DNA of 57,495 nt from Firmicutes bacterium UBA1764 (GTDB lineage: Bacteria > Bacillota > Clostridia > Peptostreptococcales > Anaerovoracaceae), in contig DCHA01000076.1 of the NCBI GenBank assembly GCA_002315535.1, positions 32,287-89,781 of the forward strand, given 5' to 3'. Each line of letters begins with the position of its first letter. Position 1 is the first letter of the stretch. Below the pieces are notes generated by a model. It was not told where the DNA came from and ran no database searches. It saw nothing but the letters and a program-made list of their open reading frames with translations. Shown here piece after piece: positions 9,054 through 16,083 of this stretch. The position numbers and the translations under genes are program-made.

Positions 9054-9064
9054 AGGAATAAAAT

Positions 9065-9085
9065 AAGGGCTCTAAAAGAGCCCTT
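9065..9085 (-). terminator. terminator-like hairpin between rpmA and obg
   Basis: A perfect eight-pair stem (AAGGGCTC / GAGCCCTT) with a five-base loop, followed by a broken U-rich tract. It may lower read-through from the ribosomal genes into obg, or shape initiation at the obg start, which lacks a Shine-Dalgarno. Confidence 0.55.
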
Positions 9086-9093
9086 TACAGTAC

Positions 9094-9351
9094 TTAGCCT
9101 TCAGAATATACGCTAACTTGCTTTCTGGTCTTGTCTTTTCTTTCGAATCTAACAACGCCATCCTGCTTTGCGAAAATTGTGTCATCTCCGCCGATACCTA
9201 CATTGTTACCCGGGTGGATCTTAGTTCCTCTCTGTCTAACAATAATTGTACCTGCACTAACGAACTGACCATCGGCTCTCTTGACTCCTAAGCGCTTCGA
9301 CTCACTGTCGCGACCGTTCTTAGAGCTACCTACACCTTTTTTACTTGCCAT
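9094..9351 (-). CDS. rpmA: 50S ribosomal protein L27
   Basis: 85 residues starting MASKKGVGSSKNGRDSESKR, the conserved N-terminus that reaches toward the peptidyl-transferase centre. Most Bacillota encode an extra 9-12 residues ending in FF before ASKKG, which the protease Prp removes. Here the ATG lies directly before ASKKG, GGAGG is nine bases upstream and a TAA is in frame two codons before the start, so no extension is possible. The prp gene usually found between rplU and rpmA is also absent (20-base gap). Confidence 0.97.
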   Translation of the reverse strand: MASKKGVGSSKNGRDSESKRLGVKRADGQFVSAGTIIVRQRGTKIHPGNNVGIGGDDTIFAKQDGVVRFERKDKTRKQVSVYSEG

Positions 9352-9371
9352 GTGTGTTTACCTCCGATCCA

Positions 9372-9689
9372 TTAATTAGCTGCTACGATATTTGTTATTT
9401 CAAGCTGTGTGTAAGGCTGTCTGTGACCCTGCTTCTTGCGATAGTCCTTCTTTGCCTTATACTTGTAAATAACTACCTTCTTGGCTTTGCCGTTTTCTAC
9501 TACATTGCATTCAACTGCTGCGCCTTCTACGAATGGCTTACCAACAACTGTCTTGCCGTCACCGCTGATAGCGATAACTTCATTTAAAACGACTTTCTGT
9601 CCTGCTTCAACGTTTAACTTTTCAACGTTGATAACGTCACCAACGGATACGCGATACTGCTTACCGCCGGTCTGTACAACTGCGTACAT
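9372..9689 (-). CDS. rplU: 50S ribosomal protein L21
   Basis: 105 residues from MYAVVQTGGKQYRVSVGD; GGAGG stands 8 bases before this ATG. An in-frame ATG five codons upstream lies over the ribosome-binding site and is rejected. L21 binds 23S rRNA in the large subunit; the C-terminal KKDYRKKQGHRQPYTQLEI signature is intact. It is the first gene of the rplU-rpmA-obg-radical SAM unit, driven by the promoter at 9783-9811 through an 87-base leader. Confidence 0.97.
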   Translation of the reverse strand: MYAVVQTGGKQYRVSVGDVINVEKLNVEAGQKVVLNEVIAISGDGKTVVGKPFVEGAAVECNVVENGKAKKVVIYKYKAKKDYRKKQGHRQPYTQLEITNIVAAN

Positions 9690-9776
9690 AATGTTTACCT
9701 CCATTTTACTACGGGCTCGCCTTTATGGGTATGCATGTAAAATGCATTTGAAAAGAACCACATTTAGTGCGGCAAC
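9690..9776 (-). ncRNA. candidate L21-type leader RNA of the rplU operon
   Basis: The predicted 5' leader is about 87 bases long, from the start expected for the promoter upstream to the rplU ATG. It contains a short stem (CCGCA-CTAAA-TGTGG) and a second one (ATGCA...TGCAT), then the GGAGG site. An L21 autoregulatory leader is known in Bacillota; I cannot confirm a covariance-model match by eye. Confidence 0.45.
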
Positions 9777-9782
9777 GTTAGA

Positions 9783-9811
9783 ATTTTATCAGTAATTACA
9801 TATCTTGTCAA
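9783..9811 (-). promoter_or_regulatory. sigma-A promoter of the rplU-rpmA-obg operon
   Basis: TTGACA (9806-9811), a 17-base spacer and TAAAAT (9783-9788) on the minus strand: a near-consensus housekeeping promoter. It overlaps the U-tract of the recA terminator. Confidence 0.85.
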
Positions 9812-9861
9812 TAAAAAATGCAAAATGCTTAGAATTATTTTTCTTGTAATTCTAAGCATTT
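9811..9861 (-). terminator. recA intrinsic terminator
   Basis: A perfect 15-pair stem (9823-9837 with 9847-9861) and a nine-base loop, followed on the minus strand by TTGCATTTTTTAT. It begins directly after the recA stop. Confidence 0.9.
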
Positions 9862-9868
9862 CATGAGT

Positions 9869-10945
9869 TTATTCAATTATTACGCCGTCTTCATCAACCT
9901 CGAAAACGTCATCATCTTCGATGGCATCCTCATCCTTGTGAGAAATATATTTTTCTCTGAGCTGATCTTCAAGTGTGCTCATAAGCTCAGGTCTTTCTTT
10001 GAGATATGTCTTAACATTTTCTCTGCCCTGGCCTATTCTTTCACCATTAAAGGAGTACCATGCTCCGGACTTTTCAATTAAGCCTGCCTCAACTGAGCAA
10101 TCAAGTATGTCGCCTGCTCTTGAAATGCCCTCGCCATACATAATATCGAATTCGGTCATCTTAAACGGTGGAGCAACCTTGTTCTTAACAACCTTTACTC
10201 TGGTTCTGTTACCTACAACATTTTCTCCGACCTTAATTGATTCGATTCTTCTGACATCAAGTCTGACGGATGAGTAGAATTTTAATGCTCTGCCGCCTGT
10301 TGTTGTTTCAGGATTGCCGAACATAACGCCAACCTTTTCGCGAAGCTGGTTTATGAAGATAACACATGTATTTGTCTTATTTACAACGCCAGTTAGCTTT
10401 CTTAAGGCCTGGGACATAAGTCTTGCCTGAAGACCTACATGAGAATCGCCCATATCACCCTGGATTTCGGCCTTAGGTACAAGTGCCGCAACAGAGTCAA
10501 TTACAATTACTGAAATAGCTCCGGATCTGACAAGCATTTCGCAGATTTCGAGTGCGTCCTCACCTGTGTCAGGCTGGGAAACAAGCAGCTTGTCGATATC
10601 TACGCCAAGGTTCTTTGCGTATACAGGATCAAGTGCATGCTCTGCATCAATAAATGCGGCCTTGCCGCCCGCTTTTTGAGCCTCTGATATAACATGAAGT
10701 GCAAGTGTTGTTTTACCTGAAGATTCAGGTCCGTAGATTTCTACGATTCTTCCCTTTGGTACACCACCAATTCCGCATGCAAGGTCAAGTGATATAGACC
10801 CTGTAGGAATGGCCTCAATATTAAGTCTTGCGTTTTCATCGCCAAGGCTCATAATCGATCCTTTTCCAAATTTCTTATCTATTTGAAGTAATGCTGCCTC
10901 AAGGGCTTTATCCTTTTCACTGAGTTCTTCTTTTTTAACAGCCAT
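9869..10945 (-). CDS. recA: recombinase RecA
   Basis: 358 residues, the usual length. ATP-dependent strand exchange in homologous recombination and co-protease for LexA cleavage. Walker A is GPESSGKTT (about residue 70), Walker B is VIVIDSVAAL (about 145), and the L2 loop region includes GNPETTTGGRALKFYSS. The acidic C-terminal tail (EDAIEDDDVFEVDEDG) is typical. The ATG has GGAGG upstream. The gene stands alone between its own SOS-type promoter and a strong terminator. Confidence 0.98.
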   Translation of the reverse strand: MAVKKEELSEKDKALEAALLQIDKKFGKGSIMSLGDENARLNIEAIPTGSISLDLACGIGGVPKGRIVEIYGPESSGKTTLALHVISEAQKAGGKAAFIDAEHALDPVYAKNLGVDIDKLLVSQPDTGEDALEICEMLVRSGAISVIVIDSVAALVPKAEIQGDMGDSHVGLQARLMSQALRKLTGVVNKTNTCVIFINQLREKVGVMFGNPETTTGGRALKFYSSVRLDVRRIESIKVGENVVGNRTRVKVVKNKVAPPFKMTEFDIMYGEGISRAGDILDCSVEAGLIEKSGAWYSFNGERIGQGRENVKTYLKERPELMSTLEDQLREKYISHKDEDAIEDDDVFEVDEDGVIIE

Positions 10946-10972
10946 ATAATCCTCCGATAATTTTCAACGATA

Positions 10973-10984
10973 GAACAAGTGTTT
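10973..10984 (-). promoter_or_regulatory. LexA box 1 upstream of recA
   Basis: GAACAAGTGTTT fits the clostridial LexA motif GAAC-N4-GTTT. It lies downstream of the predicted transcription start, so bound LexA would block elongation or initiation. Confidence 0.65.
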
Positions 10985-10992
10985 TGTAAAGT

Positions 10993-11004
10993 AAACGTTT
11001 GTTC
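10993..11004 (-). promoter_or_regulatory. LexA box 2 upstream of recA
   Basis: Reads GAACAAACGTTT on the minus strand, a second GAAC-N4-GTTT match that covers the predicted +1. With box 1 it forms an inverted TAGAACAA...TTGTTCTA arrangement. Confidence 0.65.
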
Positions 11005-11010
11005 TATCTA

Positions 11011-11039
11011 ATAATACGATATATTTCTTTCCCCGTCAA
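11011..11039 (-). promoter_or_regulatory. recA promoter
   Basis: TTGACG (11034-11039), a 17-base spacer and TATTAT (11011-11016). The predicted start is at about 11004, inside LexA box 2. Confidence 0.8.
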
Positions 11040-11090
11040 GAATTATTTCTTAAAAAGAATATTACCATATAATGTAATTGCTGTAAAGTA

Positions 11091-11612
11091 TTAACCTTGA
11101 AAAACTGATTTGTTTTTTATGCAATAATTTGCTCCGGAAATAACAGTCATCACAAGTGATGCGTAAAACAAAACGTAGCCTGCATAGAAAAATACAGGAC
11201 TGATAGTTTTGATGATAAGGCATGGCACTGCAAACATCTGAAGAAATGTCTTAATCTTTCCTGCCATGTCAGCGGCGATAACTGTGCCCTTGCTTGCGGC
11301 AACCGTTCTTACTCCGGCAACAAGAAATTCTCTGAATAATATGATAATCAGCGTCCAGCCCGGTATAACATTATTTGCAACCATTAAAGTGAAAGCCGCA
11401 TAAACAAGGATTTTATCAGCAAGTGGATCCATAATTTTACCAAAGTTAGTAACGAGATTATATTTTCTTGCAATTTTTCCGTCAGCCATATCGGTAAGAG
11501 ATGCAAGGACAAAAATAATAAGAGAAACCCAATACATGTCCTTCATATAAAAAACAATGAAAAACGGAACAGCTATAATTCTGGCAAGCGTAAGCTTATT
11601 TGGTAAATTCAT
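11091..11612 (-). CDS. pgsA: CDP-diacylglycerol--glycerol-3-phosphate 3-phosphatidyltransferase
   Basis: Integral membrane enzyme for the first committed step of phosphatidylglycerol synthesis. The CDP-alcohol phosphotransferase motif is intact: DGKIARKYNLVTNFGKIMDP followed by LADK (about residues 44-68), supplying the metal-binding aspartates. At 173 residues with four to six membrane helices it is of normal size. It overlaps rimO by one base (TAATG) and is last in the polA-coaE-ftsK-rimO-pgsA unit. Confidence 0.95.
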   Translation of the reverse strand: MNLPNKLTLARIIAVPFFIVFYMKDMYWVSLIIFVLASLTDMADGKIARKYNLVTNFGKIMDPLADKILVYAAFTLMVANNVIPGWTLIIILFREFLVAGVRTVAASKGTVIAADMAGKIKTFLQMFAVPCLIIKTISPVFFYAGYVLFYASLVMTVISGANYCIKNKSVFQG

Positions 11613-12895
11613 TAAACTAATTCTCCATTTAAATCGTAATCAAAGGCATCTGTAATTTTCACTTTTACAAAGCTGCCCGGCTTTAACTTTTTCTTAGAGC
11701 TGAAAATAACTGCATTATCTATATCCGGAGCATCGTATTCAGTGCGTCCGATGTAAACTCCGGGGCTGTCGAGCTCTTCAACCAAAACCTCAAGCGTCTT
11801 TCCGACTAATTCTTCATTATGCCTTAGTGAAATTGCTCTTTGAAGCTCCATGATTTTATCCTGTCTTCTCAGCTTTGCATCCTCTTTAACCTGAGAAGGC
11901 ATTTTTGCGGCCCTTGTGCCCTCCTCTTTTGAATATGTGAAAACACCGAGCCTGTCGAACTTGGTATCATCAACAAAGTCATAAAGCAGCTTGAAATCCT
12001 CTTTATATTCACCCGGGAAACCGACAATAAAGGTTGTTCGTATTCTGATATCAGGTATTTCTTTTCTAAGCTTTGAAATAGTTTTATTAATTGATGCCTG
12101 AGTGGATTTTCTGTGCATCAATTTAAGCACCTTATCTGAATAATGCTGAAGAGGAATATCAATGTATTTGACAATTTTGTCTTCTGCTTTGATTGTCTGA
12201 ATTAACTCATCGGAGATTTCATCCTCATAGCAATACATTATTCTGATCCAATGAATTCCGTCTATTTTGCACAGCCTTCTGAGAAGCTTTGGAAGATCTT
12301 CATACGCCGTAACATCCTGACCGACAATTAATAGCTCTTTAATCCCCTGCTTTGCAAGCTCTTCAGCTTCTTTTACTATTGTGTCAAAGTCTCTTGAGCG
12401 GTAGCCGCCTCTGATATATGGAATAGCGCAGTAGCTGCAAACATTTTTGCAACCATCGGATATTTTGAGAGGAGCTGTCCATTCGCCCTTAACAGGAGCT
12501 CTTCTGCCATACTCTTCATAGCATCTTGGGGCTTTGGAATTAATCAGTTCTCTTTTATCGGAATTGATAAAATCGAAAAGCTTGTCATAATCGTTTACAC
12601 CAAGAAAAGCGTCAACCTCAGGCATTTCCTTAAAGAGCTCTTTTGCATATCTTTGAGACAGACAGCCGCTAACAATTAGTCTCTGCTTATCGGTTTTAAT
12701 GCTTCCAAGCTCAAGAATTGCTTCAATGGATTGCACCTTAGCATCTTTAATGAATCCGCAGGTATTTACAATCATTACATCAGCCTTAAATGGATCATCA
12801 ATAAGCTTTAATCCTCGTGACAATAAATCCCCTCTGATGAATTCGCTGTCGCATGTATTTTTATCGCATCCGAATGTTTTTAAATATACTTTCAT
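11612..12895 (-). CDS. rimO: ribosomal protein S12 methylthiotransferase RimO
   Basis: Radical SAM methylthiotransferase that modifies an aspartate of ribosomal protein S12. The N-terminal MTTase domain (1-115) has its cluster cysteines in TFGCDKNTCDS (about 10), NTCGF (about 46) and SGCLSQRY (about 80). The radical SAM motif is CKNVCSYCAIP (about residue 149). A C-terminal TRAM domain (about 360-427) is present. FGCDKN favours RimO over the tRNA enzyme MiaB. It is four bases after ftsK and overlaps pgsA. Confidence 0.95.
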   Translation of the reverse strand: MKVYLKTFGCDKNTCDSEFIRGDLLSRGLKLIDDPFKADVMIVNTCGFIKDAKVQSIEAILELGSIKTDKQRLIVSGCLSQRYAKELFKEMPEVDAFLGVNDYDKLFDFINSDKRELINSKAPRCYEEYGRRAPVKGEWTAPLKISDGCKNVCSYCAIPYIRGGYRSRDFDTIVKEAEELAKQGIKELLIVGQDVTAYEDLPKLLRRLCKIDGIHWIRIMYCYEDEISDELIQTIKAEDKIVKYIDIPLQHYSDKVLKLMHRKSTQASINKTISKLRKEIPDIRIRTTFIVGFPGEYKEDFKLLYDFVDDTKFDRLGVFTYSKEEGTRAAKMPSQVKEDAKLRRQDKIMELQRAISLRHNEELVGKTLEVLVEELDSPGVYIGRTEYDAPDIDNAVIFSSKKKLKPGSFVKVKITDAFDYDLNGELV

Positions 12896-12898
12896 TAT

Positions 12899-15493
12899 TT
12901 AGAAATCAACTTCCTCTTCATCAATTGCGGCTTTTGTTTCTACTGCATTTTGAACATCTGCGGCAGTAATAAGTACTTTTCTCGGGTGACTTCCGTCCTG
13001 TGGTCCGACAACGCCTCTGGCTTCCATTTCATCAATGAGTCTTGCGGCCCTGTTATATCCAATGCGGAATCTTCTTTGAATAGCAGATACGGAAACGGTA
13101 TCTGAACCTGCGGCAAATTCTACAGCTTCCTTATAGAATTCGTCTTCATCATCATTTGAGCTGTCGCTCTTTCCCGGAGTCTTGCTTAAAGCTTCGTTTA
13201 CCTTTTCGCTGTAAACAGCAACTCCCGAATTCTTCTTAATGTAATCAATGACCTTTTCAATTTCCTCATCAGAAACGAAGCAGCCTTGAACGCGCATTGG
13301 CTTAGGCAGGCTCTGAGGACTGTAAAGCATATCGCCCTTTCCTATCAGAGTTTCTGCACCACCTTCATCAAGGATTACTCTGGAGTCCATCATTGATGAT
13401 ACTGCAAGCGCGATTCTTGATGGGAAGTTGGATTTAATAGTACCGGAGATTACGTTAACTGATGGATGCTGTGTTGCAAAAATCAAATGAATTCCGGCAG
13501 CTCTGGCCTTAGCGGCAAGTCTGTTAATATATGTCTCGATTTGGTTCTGAGCAACAGCCATAAGGTCTGCCATTTCGTCGATGATTATAACAATCTGAGG
13601 AAGAACCTTTTCCTTTTCATCATTTGCAATGCAGGTCTCGTTATAGCTTGTCAGATCTCTTACCGACTCGGTTTCGAACTTTTTATAACGCTCGTCCATT
13701 TCTGTTACAGCCCAGCCGAGTGCAGCCGCAGCTTTACTTGGTTCGGTTACTACCGGAATAAGCAAATGAGGAATTCCATTGTAAACTGATAGCTCTACAA
13801 CCTTAGGGTCGATAAGTATCAGCTTAACCTCTTCCGGAGTAGCCTTATAAATAAAGCTCATAATAATGCTGTTAATGCAAACGGATTTTCCGGAGCCTGT
13901 ACTACCCGCTATGAGCAGATGAGGCATTTCTTTCAGGTCAGATACAACAGCCTGACCTGCAATATTCTTGCCGAGTCCCATTGAAATCTTTGATTTAGCA
14001 TTGGTAAATTCCTTTGAATCAAGTATTTCTCTGAGGCTGACCATACTGACAGCATTGTTGGATACTTCAATACCAACCGCTGCTTTTCCCGGTATAGGAG
14101 CTTCGATTCTAAGGCTCTTCGCCTTAAGGTGAAGCATAATATCATCGTGAAGCTTTGATATGCTAGACACCTTTACACCGGGAGCCGGCTGAACTTCAAA
14201 TCTTGTTACAGATGGACCTTGGGTTACATCTACTACACTTGCTCTAACGCCAAAGCTTGCAAGCGCATCCTCAAGCATTCTTGATTGCTCTGCCAAATCA
14301 CCACCGGAGGATTTTGAGCCTGCTTTAGATTTATTAAGAAGGCTGATAGGCGGAAATTTATATTTTATTGGCTTTGCTGCATAGTTTTCATCCGGGAAGA
14401 GCTTTGCGGATGTAGCATTCGCTCCCGCAGGCGCCATTGGACTTAAATTCACTTCTCCGTCCAATCCCTTTCCATCGCTTACTGTAGTTTTCCCTTCAAG
14501 ACCAAAGCCTTCAGAGCTCTTAGTTTGTCCTGAACCAAAAAGATTATCATCGTTAACGAAGCTTATGATTCTTTCTTTATTTCCTAAATTCCTGTAATTC
14601 GGATCAAATTCTTCGGATGTTTCCGGGGCTTCTTCTTGTATTGCTGCAGGTTCAGCTTCTTTCTTTCCGAACAGCTTAAACTTCGGAAGCTTCATTGTCT
14701 GGTCACTTGCAGGTATTGTCAGCTGTTCTTCTATTTCATCTTCAAAATGAGTATTATCAATTTTGGGGTTCTCAATTGAATGAACCTCATCTATGCGAGT
14801 TTTGTGCTCAATTTCTTTTTTAATATCATCGATTTTAATCTGCTTTTCTTCGTGTTCAGCCTCCTCCATTGCCAGAGCAACAGCCTCTCTTTTTGCCTGA
14901 GCTTTAATCTTAAGCTTATCAAACAAAGCAGATAAAGGTGAATTAATAATAAAGAGCAAAGTGATAATAATACCTACTGCACATACTATGTAAACTCCGG
15001 TCTTTCCGATTGCGGTGAATAGCAGAGAGTAAATTAAAGTACCGATAAGCCCTGAAGAACTTTTTCCTAAATTATATATGCTTAATAAGAGCTTCCAGCT
15101 AATTTTTGGAAGCGCAGCAGAAAAGCTGGCATTTATTGTTGCAACAAGGAAAAACAGTACAATCAGACTGAGAATAGATCTCCAGGTTATATACGATGTT
15201 TTCTGAGCGAAATTGAGGATTCCGTATACTATTAAGTAATAAGGGAATGCATATGCAACCTTTCCGAATAAGCCAAATAAAACATCTTGAATTACTTCCC
15301 CGACAGGACCTGTTGTATTGGTATGAAGACTGACAGCCAAAAATACGCCAAGGGCTATAATCAGTACGGAAATAATTTCATCCTTAATCTCTTTTTTTCT
15401 GGCAAGCTCAGCAGATTTTTTTGCAGTCTCAGCTTTTATTCTTTCCTTCTGAGCATCGCTTTGCTTAGTTGTTCTCTTCTTTTGTTGAGCCAT
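12899..15493 (-). CDS. ftsK: DNA translocase FtsK/SpoIIIE
   Basis: 864 residues. Four or five membrane helices lie within residues 38-185, followed by an acidic/charged linker (about 200-380), an alpha/beta RecA-like motor with Walker A AGSTGSGKS (about 529) and Walker B IVIIIDEMADL (about 640), and a C-terminal winged-helix gamma domain (about 785-845, IQRRFRIGYNRAARLIDEME) that reads KOPS/SRS-like sequences. It pumps chromosomal DNA through the division or sporulation septum. FtsK and SpoIIIE cannot be told apart by sequence alone here. One-base overlap with coaE. Confidence 0.95.
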   Translation of the reverse strand: MAQQKKRTTKQSDAQKERIKAETAKKSAELARKKEIKDEIISVLIIALGVFLAVSLHTNTTGPVGEVIQDVLFGLFGKVAYAFPYYLIVYGILNFAQKTSYITWRSILSLIVLFFLVATINASFSAALPKISWKLLLSIYNLGKSSSGLIGTLIYSLLFTAIGKTGVYIVCAVGIIITLLFIINSPLSALFDKLKIKAQAKREAVALAMEEAEHEEKQIKIDDIKKEIEHKTRIDEVHSIENPKIDNTHFEDEIEEQLTIPASDQTMKLPKFKLFGKKEAEPAAIQEEAPETSEEFDPNYRNLGNKERIISFVNDDNLFGSGQTKSSEGFGLEGKTTVSDGKGLDGEVNLSPMAPAGANATSAKLFPDENYAAKPIKYKFPPISLLNKSKAGSKSSGGDLAEQSRMLEDALASFGVRASVVDVTQGPSVTRFEVQPAPGVKVSSISKLHDDIMLHLKAKSLRIEAPIPGKAAVGIEVSNNAVSMVSLREILDSKEFTNAKSKISMGLGKNIAGQAVVSDLKEMPHLLIAGSTGSGKSVCINSIIMSFIYKATPEEVKLILIDPKVVELSVYNGIPHLLIPVVTEPSKAAAALGWAVTEMDERYKKFETESVRDLTSYNETCIANDEKEKVLPQIVIIIDEMADLMAVAQNQIETYINRLAAKARAAGIHLIFATQHPSVNVISGTIKSNFPSRIALAVSSMMDSRVILDEGGAETLIGKGDMLYSPQSLPKPMRVQGCFVSDEEIEKVIDYIKKNSGVAVYSEKVNEALSKTPGKSDSSNDDEDEFYKEAVEFAAGSDTVSVSAIQRRFRIGYNRAARLIDEMEARGVVGPQDGSHPRKVLITAADVQNAVETKAAIDEEEVDF

Positions 15494-16074
15494 TAATTTA
15501 ACCTTTCCTTTGCAATAGTTTTTATTTGCTCTTGTGTGTCGGAAATTGTGTCGTTATATATTACTAAATTTGATTTTGCAATTCTTTCTTCATCAGAAAT
15601 TTGGCTGGCAATTCTTTTTTCGATTTCCTCTCTGGAAATTCCGTCCCTGACAAGTAATCTGTTTACGCGAGTTTCTAGATCAGCAACTACAGCCCAAATT
15701 TCATCGCACTCTTTATCCAAGCCGCTTTCATATAGAAGTGGAACATCGAGAATTATATTCTTTCCTTTGTTGTCATTTATTCGTCTATGGATTTCTTTAA
15801 CGACTTCCTTATGGGTTAATTCATTAAGCTGAATCAGTTTATCCTTATCTGAAAAAACAATAGAAGAAAGATAACGTCTGTCTAAAGCATAGTCCGGAGC
15901 CGGAGCACATTCTGCTCCAAAAAGCTCACGGATTTTTAGAACAAGATCTTTACCCGGCAATGTTAAATCCTTATATATTTTATCTGCATCAACGATTACA
16001 CAACCGTATTTTTCAAGCTCAAGGCAAACGGTAGATTTGCCGCTGCCACTGCCACCACTTAAACCTATAATCAT
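15493..16074 (-). CDS. coaE: dephospho-CoA kinase
   Basis: Last step of coenzyme A synthesis: ATP-dependent phosphorylation of the ribose 3'-hydroxyl of dephospho-CoA. 193 residues with the P-loop GLSGGSGSGKST at the N-terminus, DADKIYKDL (about 33) and the LIQLNELTHKEV lid region. It sits directly after polA (9-base gap, AGAGG site), the same polA-coaE order seen in many Bacillota. Confidence 0.95.
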   Translation of the reverse strand: MIIGLSGGSGSGKSTVCLELEKYGCVIVDADKIYKDLTLPGKDLVLKIRELFGAECAPAPDYALDRRYLSSIVFSDKDKLIQLNELTHKEVVKEIHRRINDNKGKNIILDVPLLYESGLDKECDEIWAVVADLETRVNRLLVRDGISREEIEKRIASQISDEERIAKSNLVIYNDTISDTQEQIKTIAKERLN

Positions 16075-16083
16075 CTTTAACCT

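Noticed and set aside
11040..11090. Possible terminator after pgsA
   Set aside because: Only a five-pair AT-rich stem before ATTCTTTTT; too weak to call.
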